Origin: Rhizobium sp. C1
GTDB lineage: Bacteria > Pseudomonadota > Alphaproteobacteria > Rhizobiales > Rhizobiaceae
Assembly (NCBI RefSeq): GCF_021026335.1
Contig: NZ_JAJNCY010000001.1
Span: 930,001-994,000 of the forward strand
DNA: 64,000 nt
Reading direction: 5' to 3'
Each line of letters begins with the position of its first letter. The first letter of the stretch is position 1. Positions 51,824-62,151 of this stretch are shown here, one piece after another. The position numbers and the translations under genes were made by a program. The notes under the pieces are model-generated. The model was given only the letters and a program-made list of their open reading frames with translations. It did no database searches and had not been told where the DNA came from.

Positions 51824-52942
51824 TTACGCGGCCTTCAGCGCATCGACGGGCAAGACAAGCTCGAGGCTAAGGCTTTCGGCAACCGCCTTGTTGGTGATCT
51901 TGCCCCTGTGGACATTGAGCCCGTTGCGCAGATGCGGGTCTTCCGCAATCGCCTTCAGGCCCTTGTCTGCCAGCGCCAGACCGTGGACTAGGGTCGCGTT
52001 GTTGAGCGCGTGAGTCGATGTGTAAGGCACCGCACCCGGCATGTTGGCAACGCAGTAGTGAACGACGCCATCGACCACATAGGTCGGATCGGAATGCGTC
52101 GTCGCATGCGACGTCTCGAAACAGCCACCCTGGTCGATAGCGACATCGACGATCACCGAGCCCGGCTTCATGGAGGAGAGCATCGCTTTGCTGACGAGCT
52201 TCGGCGCGGCAGCTCCGGGGATCAAGACCGCACCGATGACGAGATCGGCGGAGAAGACCTCGCGTTCCAGATTGTCGATCGAAGAGTAGAGCGTGTGGAT
52301 GGAGCCGTGGAAAATGTCGTCGAGTTGACGCAGGCGCGGCAGCGAACGATCGAGCACTGTGACATCCGCGCCAAGCCCGACAGCCATCTTGGCCGCATGC
52401 AAACCGACCACACCGCCGCCGATGACCACGACTTTACCTGGACGCACCCCGGGCACACCACCCAGAAGCACGCCGCGCCCGCCATGGGCCTTCTGCAGCG
52501 CGGTTGCTCCGGCCTGGATCGACAGACGGCCGGCGACTTCCGACATCGGAGCCAGAAGCGGCAGCGCGCCGGCGGCATCCGTGACGGTTTCATAGGCAAC
52601 GCCGGTCACGCCCGAGGCGAGCAGGCCCCTTGTCTGTTCCGGATCAGGCGCGAGGTGGAGATAGGTGTAAAGGATCTGACCTTCGCGGAGTTGCGCCCAT
52701 TCAACCGGCTGCGGCTCCTTGACCTTCACGACCATGTCAGCCTTGGCGAAAATCTCCGCGGCCGTTGCAACGATCTTCGCACCCACAGCCTCATAGGCCG
52801 CATCATCCGCGCCGATCCCTGCACCCGCACCGGTCTCGATCAACACCTGGTGACCATGGGCGACATATTCGCGCGCAGCACCCGGCGTCAGTCCGACACG
52901 GTACTCGTGATTTTTGATTTCCTTGGGGCAACCGACGATCAT
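51824..52942 (-). CDS. ald: Alanine dehydrogenase
   Basis: A 372-residue NAD-dependent enzyme converting L-alanine to pyruvate and ammonium, and the reverse. It contains [20 protein letters not shown] at the start (substrate Arg and Lys sites), [11 protein letters not shown], and the NAD loop [41 protein letters not shown] is a family signature. The gene is divergent from a Lrp-type regulator that is very probably AldR, which activates ald in rhizobia when alanine is present. Confidence 0.95.
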   Translation of the reverse strand: MIVGCPKEIKNHEYRVGLTPGAAREYVAHGHQVLIETGAGAGIGADDAAYEAVGAKIVATAAEIFAKADMVVKVKEPQPVEWAQLREGQILYTYLHLAPDPEQTRGLLASGVTGVAYETVTDAAGALPLLAPMSEVAGRLSIQAGATALQKAHGGRGVLLGGVPGVRPGKVVVIGGGVVGLHAAKMAVGLGADVTVLDRSLPRLRQLDDIFHGSIHTLYSSIDNLEREVFSADLVIGAVLIPGAAAPKLVSKAMLSSMKPGSVIVDVAIDQGGCFETSHATTHSDPTYVVDGVVHYCVANMPGAVPYTSTHALNNATLVHGLALADKGLKAIAEDPHLRNGLNVHRGKITNKAVAESLSLELVLPVDALKAA

Positions 52943-53058
52943 GCTTGTTCCTCTCGACTTGTTTCACGCCCGCTGAACGCGGGTCGATAATGCGCCGATT
53001 AAAAGCGAAAGTCTGTCGCAGGTCCTTGCGAAAGGTTTTTGCGTGAAACACATTTTTC

Positions 53059-53079
53059 GAATATTGTTGCGCAAATATC
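53059..53079. promoter_or_regulatory. Candidate operator for the Lrp-type regulator (ald/aldR intergenic)
   Basis: GAATATTG (53059-53066) and CAAATATC (53072-53079) form an imperfect AT-rich palindrome between the divergent genes, as expected for an Lrp/AsnC operator. It lies 22 bases before the regulator start. Confidence 0.4.
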
Positions 53080-53101
53080 TATTTCTTCGAAGGAACTTGC
53101 A

Positions 53102-53563
53102 TTGGCTGACCTGGATACGATCGATTCCGCCATTCTCCGCGAACTGCAGAAGGATGGGCGGATGTCCAACGCGGATCTCGCCCAGCGTGTCGGCCTCTCC
53201 GCCTCTGCATGCTCCCGGCGGCTTGATATTCTTGAGAAGACGGGCGTGATCTCCGGTTATCACGCCCGCCTTTCGAACAAGGCAATCGGGTACAAGATGA
53301 TGGTCATCGTCCACATCTCGCTATCTGGACAGTTTGCCAAGACGCTGACCGAGTTCGAGGCAGCCGTCCGCAGATGTCCCAATGTGGTCGTCTGCTATCT
53401 GATGTCCGGCGAATACGACTACATCCTGCGCGTCGCGGCCAAGGACCTTGAGGACTACGAACGTATCCACAGGGACTGGCTCTCCGCCCTGCCCCATGTC
53501 GTCAAGATCAACTCGTCCTTCGCGCTCCGGGAAATCATAGACCGGCCTAATGCAGGGCTGTAA
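53102..53563 (+). CDS. aldR: Lrp/AsnC-family regulator, probably AldR
   Basis: A 153-residue regulator. The N-terminal winged helix-turn-helix is DSAILRELQKDGRMSNADLAQRVGLSAS in outline. A RAM domain follows, with GEYDYILRVAAKDLEDYERI. I prefer the TTG at 53102 (ADLDTIDSAIL), with GAAGGAAC seven bases upstream. A longer frame from 53039 would run through the putative operator. It is divergent from ald with 159 bases between starts, and in rhizobia such a regulator activates alanine catabolism. The name is by context. Confidence 0.88.
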   Translation: MADLDTIDSAILRELQKDGRMSNADLAQRVGLSASACSRRLDILEKTGVISGYHARLSNKAIGYKMMVIVHISLSGQFAKTLTEFEAAVRRCPNVVVCYLMSGEYDYILRVAAKDLEDYERIHRDWLSALPHVVKINSSFALREIIDRPNAGL

Positions 53564-53743
53564 TTGGCAGCCGTTTTTTCCGGCCTACATCGATCCATGG
53601 TTAATGTTTTTCCATCTGGTCAAACTTTTGGAATGCTGACATCTTGCTGTCGTCAACTGTCGCCAAGATGCGGCGCGCTCTCGAGGGGCGCGCCTATCGG
53701 GTGCAGACTCATATCGCTCCCGCGCAATTACCGGAGACCTTCC

Positions 53744-55732
<1,989 letters not shown>

Positions 55733-55755
55733 TCGAGCCTAGGGTCGAGACTCAA

Positions 55756-56370
55756 TCATCTTGCCCACCATATGATGATTGCAGCGATAGCGACGGCGGA
55801 TGAGAAGTTGGCGGCGAGTTTGTCGTATCGTGTGGCGATGCGCCGCCAATCTTTGAGCCTGCAGAACATTCTCTCGATGATGTTTCTGGCTTTGTAGGCG
55901 AGCTTGTCAAAAGGGTGAAAGCGTCGGCGTGTGGGGTTGTTCGGAATGACCGGCAAGGTTCCGCGTTCGGTGAGAAACTGGCGCAATCCGTTGCTATCAT
56001 AGGCGGCATCTGCGGCCAGCTGCTTTGCTGGCGGCAAGGGTGCAATCAATGCCAGAGCAGCGCGCACATCACCCAACTGGCCAGGCGTGATCTCGAATGC
56101 CAGCGGTCGACCTTTTGCATCGACTACCGCGTGGATTTTAGTGGTGCGACCGCCGCGAGACCTGCCAATCGCCTGCGCGTCCGCCCCCCTTTTCCTCCGC
56201 CTGCGGAGCGATGAGCTTTGGCGGTGGTGCTGTCGATCGCATGGAATTCGCTTCCATCCATCGCGACAAGGGCCGCCAGAATGCGGTGCCAGACCCGCCG
56301 GCCCGACCATCGATGAAAGCGGTTGTAAATCGTCGTTGGGGGTCCGTACTGCGACGGACAATCCTGCCAT
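55756..56370 (-). CDS. IS5-family transposase, C-terminal frame (OrfB)
   Basis: The useful part begins at the shift site near 56190 and reads ADAQAIGRSRGGRTTKIHAV onward. It carries the second catalytic Asp (LAADAAYDSNGLRQFL) and the Glu region (RNIIERMFCRLKDWRRIATRYDK) of the DDE nuclease. The stop lies inside the terminal inverted repeat. The frame opens upstream at 56370 but that portion is antiphase to OrfA and probably not translated. It is likely produced as an OrfA-OrfB fusion. Confidence 0.88.
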   Translation of the reverse strand: MAGLSVAVRTPNDDLQPLSSMVGPAGLAPHSGGPCRDGWKRIPCDRQHHRQSSSLRRRRKRGADAQAIGRSRGGRTTKIHAVVDAKGRPLAFEITPGQLGDVRAALALIAPLPPAKQLAADAAYDSNGLRQFLTERGTLPVIPNNPTRRRFHPFDKLAYKARNIIERMFCRLKDWRRIATRYDKLAANFSSAVAIAAIIIWWAR

Positions 56371-56525
56371 CGGCAGCCAGACTGGAGCACATGGATGATG
56401 CCGCTAATCACACGGCGGTCGTCAACGCGACGCGCACCAGCGGCATTCCTTGGCAGCAAAGGCGCAATCACCGACCACTGCTCGTCATTCAGCCAAAACC
56501 CGCTCTTCATCATCAAAGCCTCCAT
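56124..56525 (-). CDS. IS5-family transposase, N-terminal frame (OrfA, DUF4096-like)
   Basis: This frame reads SGFWLNDEQWSVIAPLLP, then CRWQDCPSQYGPPTTIYNRF and the first DDE Asp in FHAIDSTTAKAHRSA. A run A4G6 on the minus strand (56184-56193) is a plausible slip site. Moving back one base there joins OrfB in frame. The frames are offset by exactly -1. Starts at 56525, 56513 and 56510 are possible. Confidence 0.88.
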   Translation of the reverse strand: MEALMMKSGFWLNDEQWSVIAPLLPRNAAGARRVDDRRVISGIIHVLQSGCRWQDCPSQYGPPTTIYNRFHRWSGRRVWHRILAALVAMDGSEFHAIDSTTAKAHRSAGGGKGGRTRRRLAGLAAVAPLKSTR

Positions 56526-56584
56526 TCAAGGCTTTTGAATCAGAAATATAACAATACTTCAATTGGCTGATTGAGTTTTGATCC

Positions 56585-56688
56585 TAGAGCGTTTCACCGT
56601 TTCATGGAAACATTGAAACGCTCTATCTTTTTGTTTTTACGCAATTTCGGACGTAAAACCGGTTTCCACTTTTGCTGAAATTGCTCTA
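56585..56688. repeat. RIME-type rhizobial intergenic repeat
   Basis: The sequence begins TAGAGCGTTTCA and ends GCTCTA. The first 40 bases form a hairpin (AGAGCGTTTCA with TGAAACGCTCT), and TTTTTGTTTTTACGCAATTTCGGACG follows in outline. This resembles the 108-base Rhizobium-specific intergenic mosaic element. Its left TA served as the target of the IS element. Confidence 0.75.
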
Positions 56689-56702
56689 GCACCACAAAAA
56701 GG

Positions 56703-56730
56703 GAAACGGCGCCTTCGGGCGCCGTTTTTC
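56703..56730. terminator. Bidirectional terminator
   Basis: ACGGCGCC-TTCG-GGCGCCGT (56706-56725) flanked by A-rich and T-rich sides. It probably ended cpdB before the IS insertion, and also serves the HlyU-like gene on the minus strand. Confidence 0.8.
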
Positions 56731-56776
56731 GTTCCAAGTTCAATTTTATAATCTGTCACCTTGCGGTGACGCCGAT

Positions 56777-57100
56777 TCAAGCGCGGCCAGTGGGCGCACC
56801 ATCCGCAAAGAGCGCCTTGCCGTTTTGACTGATAATCTGCTCCGCTTTGCGGAACGTCACCTCGACTACGTCGTCTTCCGTTGAGAACAAGTCCGCTCGG
56901 ACGAATTCACGCGTCAGTGTTACGCCGTCCTGATCCTTCTCAATGCGGCCCGCCAGACGGAATTGCGCGCCCTCGCGCATCGGCGTCGCGAAGACCCTGA
57001 GCCCGGCGATCTCTCGCATATGCTCCTTGGCAGCGCCCTTGGTCTCGCCGGAGGGCTGGCCGCCGCTGAAGATCGAGGCGATTTTGGAGAAGAAGCTCAT
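56777..57100 (-). CDS. HlyU-family protein
   Basis: A 107-residue protein beginning MSFFSKIASIFSGG and continuing with GLRVFATPMREGAQFRLAGRIEK and TREFVRADLFSTEDD, typical of the alphaproteobacterial HlyU-like family (named after a Vibrio transcriptional regulator, function here unproven). I choose ATG 57100, eight bases after AAAGGG. ATG 57106 is two codons upstream. It lies just downstream of the RatA-like gene on the same strand and is followed by a bidirectional terminator. Confidence 0.75.
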   Translation of the reverse strand: MSFFSKIASIFSGGQPSGETKGAAKEHMREIAGLRVFATPMREGAQFRLAGRIEKDQDGVTLTREFVRADLFSTEDDVVEVTFRKAEQIISQNGKALFADGAPTGRA

Positions 57101-57127
57101 CTGCATTCCCTTTCGTTCACGCGGCCG

Positions 57128-57583
57128 TCAGGCGGGCGTGGCGTAAATCTTCCTGGCCCGTTCCTCGAAGGCTTCGGCAAACATGCGGAAGGCGCGGTCG
57201 AACATGGAGCCCATGACGGCGCCGAGGATACGGCTTTTGAATTCGTAGTCGATGAAGAAATGCACCTCGGAACCGCCATCTGGCAGTTCGTTGAAGCGCC
57301 AGCGGTTGTCGAGATATTTGAACGGCCCGTCGAGATATTTCACATCGATAGCGCGCCCGGCCGGATTGAGCAGGACCTGCGTCGTAAACGTCTCGCGGAT
57401 CGCTTTGTACCCCACGGTCATATCGGCCACCAGCAAGGCCTTGCCATCCCGCTCCTTGCGGCTGCGCACGGCGAGCCCGTCGCAGAGCGGCAGGAATTCT
57501 GGGTATTTCTCGACATCCGCCACCAGAGCGAACATCTGGTCGGGCGATTGCGGAACGGGGCGGCGGGTTTCGAATTGGGGCAT
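57128..57583 (-). CDS. RatA/COQ10-like START-domain protein
   Basis: A 151-residue START-fold protein. It contains QMFALVADVEKYPEFLPLCD, VGYKAIRETFTTQVLLNP and VHFFIDYEFKSRILGAVMGSMFDRAF, matching the family that includes mitochondrial COQ10 (a ubiquinone chaperone) and E. coli RatA (described as a ribosome association toxin). In this group the quinone-binding role is more likely. The presence of a complex I operon does not decide it. It lies directly upstream of lipA in many Rhizobiales. Here higBA separates the two. Confidence 0.85.
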   Translation of the reverse strand: MPQFETRRPVPQSPDQMFALVADVEKYPEFLPLCDGLAVRSRKERDGKALLVADMTVGYKAIRETFTTQVLLNPAGRAIDVKYLDGPFKYLDNRWRFNELPDGGSEVHFFIDYEFKSRILGAVMGSMFDRAFRMFAEAFEERARKIYATPA

Positions 57584-57642
57584 GATCGGGAAATACGGTT
57601 GCGGGCCGGTAAAATCAACTAACGCGCGGTAAGATTTCGACG

Positions 57643-57939
57643 TTAGGCGGCCTCGATAGGCCTGATATCCTCGAGCCCGTTCGACTGCTTCAGCGCAATC
57701 GCCAAATCATAGGCTCTCTGGAGGTTCAGCCAATATTCCGGAGAGTTCGAGAAGTAGCGCGAGAGCCGCAGCGCCAGCTCTGCGTCGAGCGGACTATGCC
57801 CATTTAACAATTCCGCCAACCGACCCGAGTTAATCCCCAGATCGTTGGCCAAACCAGCTACTGTCAGGCCGTAGTCTGCCATGAATTCTTCCCGAAGAAT
57901 TTCTGCAGGGTGAATGGGTTCAACGGGGACGAACAACAT
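57643..57939 (-). CDS. higA: HigA-type antitoxin
   Basis: A 98-residue Xre-family helix-turn-helix protein: IHPAEILREEFMADYGLTVAGLA, then INSGRLAELLNGHSPLDAELAL and FSNSPEYWLNLQRAYDL, the classic HigA/VapI pattern. GAGG seven bases upstream supports ATG 57939. The start lies 8 bases after the higB stop. An alternative ATG at 57963 would overlap higB. It should bind HigB and repress the pair. Confidence 0.9.
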   Translation of the reverse strand: MLFVPVEPIHPAEILREEFMADYGLTVAGLANDLGINSGRLAELLNGHSPLDAELALRLSRYFSNSPEYWLNLQRAYDLAIALKQSNGLEDIRPIEAA

Positions 57940-57947
57940 TGGCGGCC

Positions 57948-58229
57948 TCAATGATAATGACAAATTTCAACGTCGAACGCATCGCTGTCCTCGAAACGAA
58001 AGCAGATGCGCCATTGATCATTTATCCTGATCGAGTATTGCCCTTCCCGATCGCCCTTCAAGCGCTCCAGCCGGTTGCTAGGCGGGACTCTCAAATCGTC
58101 TAGCATATGAGCTGCGTGGAGAGACATCAGCTTGCGCCGCGCCCGCTCCTCGATGTCCGCCGGAATTCGGCGCGAACTACTGCTCTCAAAGAGTTTTTCG
58201 GTCTGCTTATCCTTGAAGGATCGTATCAT
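57948..58229 (-). CDS. higB: HigB/RelE-type toxin
   Basis: A 93-residue protein, MIRSFKDKQTEKLFE onward, with LERLKGDREGQYSIRINDQWRICFRF and the ending VEICHYH, typical of HigB ribosome-dependent mRNA endonucleases. The toxin gene comes first, as usual for higBA. The pair lies between lipA and the RatA-like gene and probably inserted between genes that are otherwise neighbours. Confidence 0.9.
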   Translation of the reverse strand: MIRSFKDKQTEKLFESSSSRRIPADIEERARRKLMSLHAAHMLDDLRVPPSNRLERLKGDREGQYSIRINDQWRICFRFEDSDAFDVEICHYH

Positions 58230-58255
58230 GAAACAGACCCGAAAATCAAAGCGCC

Positions 58256-59224
58256 CTATTCCGCCGCCTGAAGCTTCCGTTCCCGCGCGGCCTTCAGCCG
58301 TGCAAAGTCGTCCCCCGCATGATGCGACGAACGCGTCAGCGGCGACGAGGCGACCATCAGAAAGCCCTTGGAATAGGCGACGGTCTCGTAGGACTTGAAC
58401 TCTTCCGGCGTCACGAAAGCTTCCACCTTGTGGTGCTTGCGGGTCGGCTGGAGATATTGGCCGATGGTCATGAAATCGACGTCGGCGGTGCGCAGGTCGT
58501 CCATCAGTTGGAGAACTTCATTGCGCTCTTCCCCGAGGCCCACCATGATACCGGACTTGGTGAACATGGTCGGGTCGAGTTCCTTCACCCTCTGCAAGAG
58601 GCGGATGGAATGAAAATAGCGTGCGCCCGGCCGCACCGTCAGATAGTTGCCTGGCACGGTTTCGAGATTGTGGTTGAAGACATCGGGCTTGGCGGCCACG
58701 ACCCGCTCCAGCGCGCCCGGCTTCTTCAAAAAGTCCGGCGTCAGGATTTCGATCGTCGTTTGGGGCGAGGCTTCGCGAATGGCCCAGATGACCTTTTCGA
58801 AATGCTCGGCGCCACCGTCTTCCAGATCGTCGCGGTCCACTGAGGTGATGACGACGTGGCTGAGGCCCATCTGCTTGACGGCCTTGGCGACGTTGGCAGG
58901 CTCTTCCATGTCCAGCGGCAGCGGACGACCCGTGGCCACGTTGCAGAAGGCGCAGGCGCGGGTGCAGATCTCACCCATGATCATGAAGGTCGCGTGCTTC
59001 TTGTCCCAGCATTCGCCGATGTTGGGACAACCGGCTTCCTCACACACGGTCACCAGCTTGTGGGAACGCACGAGCTCGCGCGTTTCCTGATAGCCCTTCG
59101 ACACGGGCGCCTTCACACGGATCCAGTCCGGCTTGCGCAGGATTTCGGTATCCGGCTTGTGCGCCTTTTCCGGGTGGCGGACGCGCTTTGCGTCGCCAGC
59201 AACGTTGTCGAGAATGGTGACCAT
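58256..59224 (-). CDS. lipA: Lipoyl synthase
   Basis: A 322-residue radical-SAM enzyme inserting sulfur into octanoyl domains. The auxiliary cluster Cys are in [13 protein letters not shown], the radical-SAM Cys in [15 protein letters not shown], and the C-terminal Ser signature is in [15 protein letters not shown]. It supplies the lipoyl groups of the PdhC protein encoded 3 kb away. The start ATG 59224 ([11 protein letters not shown]) fits the family. Confidence 0.97.
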   Translation of the reverse strand: MVTILDNVAGDAKRVRHPEKAHKPDTEILRKPDWIRVKAPVSKGYQETRELVRSHKLVTVCEEAGCPNIGECWDKKHATFMIMGEICTRACAFCNVATGRPLPLDMEEPANVAKAVKQMGLSHVVITSVDRDDLEDGGAEHFEKVIWAIREASPQTTIEILTPDFLKKPGALERVVAAKPDVFNHNLETVPGNYLTVRPGARYFHSIRLLQRVKELDPTMFTKSGIMVGLGEERNEVLQLMDDLRTADVDFMTIGQYLQPTRKHHKVEAFVTPEEFKSYETVAYSKGFLMVASSPLTRSSHHAGDDFARLKAARERKLQAAE

Positions 59225-59264
59225 GTGAATTTCAGTCCTTTCCGGAATTCAACCCCGGCAGTTG

Positions 59265-59522
59265 TCAACCTCGAATGAGTTTGACCACGAAGAGCAGGAT
59301 GCAGGCCCCGATGAAGCCGGCGATCAGGTAGGCGAGCCAGCCGCCGAAGATGACGATGCCGAAAACGCCGAGGACGGCATTGGCGACGACAGCGCCGACA
59401 ACGCCGAGAATGATGTTCATGATGATGCCGTGCGGCATGTTCATGAAGTTGCCGGCGAGCCAGCCTGCTAAACCGCCGATGATGATTGCCATCAACCAGC
59501 CGACTTGAAATGCATCATGCAT
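59265..59522 (-). CDS. GlsB/YeaQ/YmgE family membrane protein
   Basis: An 85-residue protein with three hydrophobic, glycine-rich segments (AIIIGGLAGWLAGNFM, IIMNIILGVVGAVVANAVLG, and LAYLIAGFIGACILLFVVK), the pattern of this transglycosylase-associated family of unknown function. ATG 59522 has GGAGAG upstream. It lies between lpdA and lipA on the same strand. Confidence 0.85.
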   Translation of the reverse strand: MHDAFQVGWLMAIIIGGLAGWLAGNFMNMPHGIIMNIILGVVGAVVANAVLGVFGIVIFGGWLAYLIAGFIGACILLFVVKLIRG

Positions 59523-59665
59523 TGTCTCTCTCCGAGTTTGTTCCAACCTGACATATAGGCTGACAGCGCTCTTTCAAGAACCCACGGCCAGCACAGCCAT
59601 TTATTGTTGTTAAACCGGGCCTTGCCAAGCCCCTCGCCGATGTCACCGACGAGAGACCTGCAATA

Positions 59666-61111
59666 TCAGGCGTTCAGAACCTTGCCATAGGCGTCGAGCA
59701 CGCTTTCCTTCATCGTTTCCGAGATGGTCGGGTGCGGGAAGATGGTGTGCATCAGGTCTTCTTCCGTCGTCTCGAGGTTCATGGCCACGACGAAGCCCTG
59801 GATCAGTTCGGTCACTTCCGCGCCGACCATGTGTGCGCCGATCAGCTCCCCGGTCTTCTTGTCGAATATCGTCTTGACCATGCCCTGATCTTCACCCAGC
59901 GCCACGGCCTTGCCGTTGGCGGCGAAGTTGAAACGGCCGACGCGGATGTCGCGGCCTTCGGCCTTGGCCTTGGCTTCCGTCAGGCCGACAGAGGCGACCT
60001 GCGGGTTGCAGTAGGTGCAGCCAGGGACCTTGTTCTTGTCCATCGGATGAACGTTCGGCACGCCGGCGATCTTTTCGACGCAGATGACAGCTTCGTGCTC
60101 GGCCTTGTGGGCGAGCATTGGGGGACCTGCAACGTCACCGATCGCGTAGATGCCCGGCACATTCGTCTTGCCGTAGCCGTCGATAACGATGAAGCCGCGA
60201 TCGGTCTTCACACCGACGGCTTCGAGGCCGATGCCTTCGACATTGGCCTGCACGCCGACGGCGGAGATCATGCGGTCGGCCGTGATCTTCTCGACCGAGC
60301 CGTCCTTCTTCTCGACGGTGGCGGTGATGGAATTTGCACCCTTCTCGACCTTCGCAACCTTGGCTTCGAGCATGATCTTCATGCCCTGCTTTTCAAGCTG
60401 CTTCTTGGCGAAGGCGGAGATTTCCTCATCCTCGACCGGCATGACCTGCTTCATGATTTCGACCACGGTCACGTCGACGCCCATGGTGCGGTAGAAGCTG
60501 GCGAATTCGATGCCGATGGCGCCCGAGCCCATCACGAGCAGGGACTTCGGCATTTCTTCCGGCTTCATCGCCTCGAAATAGGTCCAGATCAGCTTGCCAT
60601 CGGGCTCGATGCCAGGCAGCGCGCGTGGGCGTGCGCCGGTCGCGATGATGATATGCTTGGCGGTATAGGTGCCCTCGCCCAGCGTGTTCTTCGGCACAGG
60701 GCCCTGCGGCTGAACGACCGGCTTGGTGCTCTTTCCGACGACGATTTCGCCGGGCTTGGTGATCTTGGCTTCGCCCCAGATAATGTCGACCTTGTTCTTC
60801 TTGAACAGGAAGCCCACGCCGTTGTTCATGCGGGCTGCGATGCCGCGCGAGCGGGCAACGATAGCCTTGATGTCCGGCTTCATCGCGCCTTCCAGCACAA
60901 GGCCGTAATCCTTGGCATGCGTCGCCGTATGCATGACGTCCGCCGTGCGCAGCAGTGCCTTGGTCGGGATGCAGCCCCAGTTGGAGCATATGCCGGCCAG
61001 ATGCTCGCGCTCGACCACGGCCACCTTCATCCCCAGCTGGGAAGCCCGGATGGCGGCGATATAGCCGCCGGGGCCGGAACCGATCACGATCAGGTCATAT
61101 GCATTCGACAT
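59666..61111 (-). CDS. lpdA: Dihydrolipoyl dehydrogenase (E3)
   Basis: A 481-residue flavoenzyme that reoxidises dihydrolipoamide. The FAD loop is LIVIGSGPGGYIAAIRASQLG. The redox disulfide is CSNWGC (in ICSNWGCIPTKALL), with five fewer typical residues around it than in E. coli. The NAD loop is LLVMGSGAIGIEFASFYRTMG, and the catalytic His is in FPHPTISETMKE. The start is ATG 61111 (MSNAYDLIVIG). It lies in the pdh cluster, so it most likely serves pyruvate dehydrogenase. Confidence 0.96.
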   Translation of the reverse strand: MSNAYDLIVIGSGPGGYIAAIRASQLGMKVAVVEREHLAGICSNWGCIPTKALLRTADVMHTATHAKDYGLVLEGAMKPDIKAIVARSRGIAARMNNGVGFLFKKNKVDIIWGEAKITKPGEIVVGKSTKPVVQPQGPVPKNTLGEGTYTAKHIIIATGARPRALPGIEPDGKLIWTYFEAMKPEEMPKSLLVMGSGAIGIEFASFYRTMGVDVTVVEIMKQVMPVEDEEISAFAKKQLEKQGMKIMLEAKVAKVEKGANSITATVEKKDGSVEKITADRMISAVGVQANVEGIGLEAVGVKTDRGFIVIDGYGKTNVPGIYAIGDVAGPPMLAHKAEHEAVICVEKIAGVPNVHPMDKNKVPGCTYCNPQVASVGLTEAKAKAEGRDIRVGRFNFAANGKAVALGEDQGMVKTIFDKKTGELIGAHMVGAEVTELIQGFVVAMNLETTEEDLMHTIFPHPTISETMKESVLDAYGKVLNA

Positions 61112-61158
61112 GGGGTCTCCACTCCTCTTTTGTCGAGGCAGCGGAGATCCCGCCCGCC

Positions 61159-61419
61159 TCATACGATGGGTTCGACCTGTTCGTGGCCGACCAGCATCGC
61201 GTAGATTTCATCTTTCAACTGCATGCGCTTCTTGCGCATCTCAGCCACATGGAAGTCATCAGCAGGCTCGATATCGGTTTCGGCGCGATGAATGGCCCGG
61301 TTCACGTCGTGATACTCGTTCGAGATCCGATAGAAGTGGCCGTCAACCTCGCGCAAATGGCGGATCTTGGCGGCATATTCCGGAAATTCATCATGCAGTT
61401 CGTGCGGCGTGTTCGACAT
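61159..61419 (-). CDS. DUF465 (YdcH-like) protein
   Basis: An 86-residue charged, helical protein: HELHDEFPEYAAKIRHLREVDGHF, then FHVAEMRKKRMQLKDEIYAML. It matches the YdcH/DUF465 family of short helical hairpins of unknown role. It starts at ATG 61419 and lies directly upstream of lpdA (47 bases). An anaerobox-like palindrome is about 63 bases upstream. Confidence 0.85.
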   Translation of the reverse strand: MSNTPHELHDEFPEYAAKIRHLREVDGHFYRISNEYHDVNRAIHRAETDIEPADDFHVAEMRKKRMQLKDEIYAMLVGHEQVEPIV

Positions 61420-61481
61420 GTCCGGCCCCCTTCAGGAAAACTTTGACACTGTCAGGCTAACCGCAACGCTGCCCCTCACCC

Positions 61482-61495
61482 TTGACCCTGATCAA
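61482..61495. promoter_or_regulatory. Candidate FNR/FixK box upstream of the DUF465-lpdA pair
   Basis: TTGAC-CCTG-ATCAA, a full match to TTGAY-N4-RTCAA, centred about 70 bases before the DUF465 start. The similar spacing to the site before the LysE-family gene is noteworthy. Confidence 0.4.
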
Positions 61496-61505
61496 CTCCC
61501 TTTAA

Positions 61506-62144
61506 TCACATTCCGAGCTGCATGCGGACGATGGGCTCCAGCGCCCGTCCGATGGCTCGTGTATTTTCTGCATCCAGATGGACACCGTCGATCGGTGTCG
61601 CCACAGAAACTGCGGCGGCATCGAAAAAGCCGCAGCCCATTTCGTCCGCCATGTCGCTATAGAAGGTCGCGAGCATCTTCGACTGTTCGATCGCGCCGGC
61701 AAAAGCGGCTGCATAATCGCTGTTCGCCGTCTCGCGCACCAGCGGCGGCGAGACGATCAGGATTTCCGGCGTCTCATATTCAAACGGCCAGGCGTGATGA
61801 CGAATGAGCTGCACCAGACGGCCCATGCCCTTCGCCGCGCCGTGCGCTGTGCCGACGACCGAGGGCTTCAGGTCGTTCGTGCCGAGCATCAGGATCACCA
61901 GATCAATCGGCGAATGCGTATGAAGTAGCGTTGGCAGGATGCGCGCGCCATTGCGGTCGCAATCTGCCAACTGATCTTCATAGGCCGTGGTGCGCCCGCC
62001 CAGCCCTTCCGGGATCACGCGAACGCCATGACCGAGCGCCTTCTGAAGAACCGATGGCCAGCGGTCTTCATGGGCGTGCCGACCCAAGTGTTCCGCATCG
62101 TGGCCCCAGGTCAGGCTGTCTCCGTAGGCGAGGATGGTTTTCAT
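61506..62144 (-). CDS. SGNH/GDSL hydrolase
   Basis: A 212-residue esterase-like enzyme. Block I is ILAYGDSLTWGHD (nucleophile Ser), block II has the Gly in GLGGRTTAYED, block III is LGTNDLK, and block V is DGVHLDAENTRAIG with the catalytic Asp and His. There is no signal peptide, so it is cytoplasmic. The substrate is unknown. It resembles aryl esterases and acetyl-xylan-type deacetylases. It lies between the coiled-coil gene and DUF465 in the pdh-lpdA cluster, as is common in rhizobia. Confidence 0.88.
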   Translation of the reverse strand: MKTILAYGDSLTWGHDAEHLGRHAHEDRWPSVLQKALGHGVRVIPEGLGGRTTAYEDQLADCDRNGARILPTLLHTHSPIDLVILMLGTNDLKPSVVGTAHGAAKGMGRLVQLIRHHAWPFEYETPEILIVSPPLVRETANSDYAAAFAGAIEQSKMLATFYSDMADEMGCGFFDAAAVSVATPIDGVHLDAENTRAIGRALEPIVRMQLGM

Positions 62145-62151
62145 GTCCTGG

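Larger units (their letters stand above)
55742..56584 (-). mobile_element. IS5-family insertion sequence (IS427-like), apparently intact
   Basis: The element is 843 bases, bounded by 17-base imperfect inverted repeats: GGGTCGAGACTCAATCA (55742-55758) and TGATTGAGTTTTGATCC (56568-56584), 14 of 17 matching. It is flanked by a TA duplication (55740-55741 and 56585-56586). Two overlapping transposase frames on the minus strand are joined by a -1 frameshift. It inserted between cpdB and its original downstream region, at the TA that begins a RIME repeat. Ends, frames and target are all consistent with a recent, complete copy. Confidence 0.92.

Noticed and set aside
53653-53668. A PHO-box-like repeat CTGTC..CTGTC upstream of cpdB
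   Set aside because: The two CTGTC units are 10 bases apart rather than the 11 required, and the AT-rich spacer is missing.
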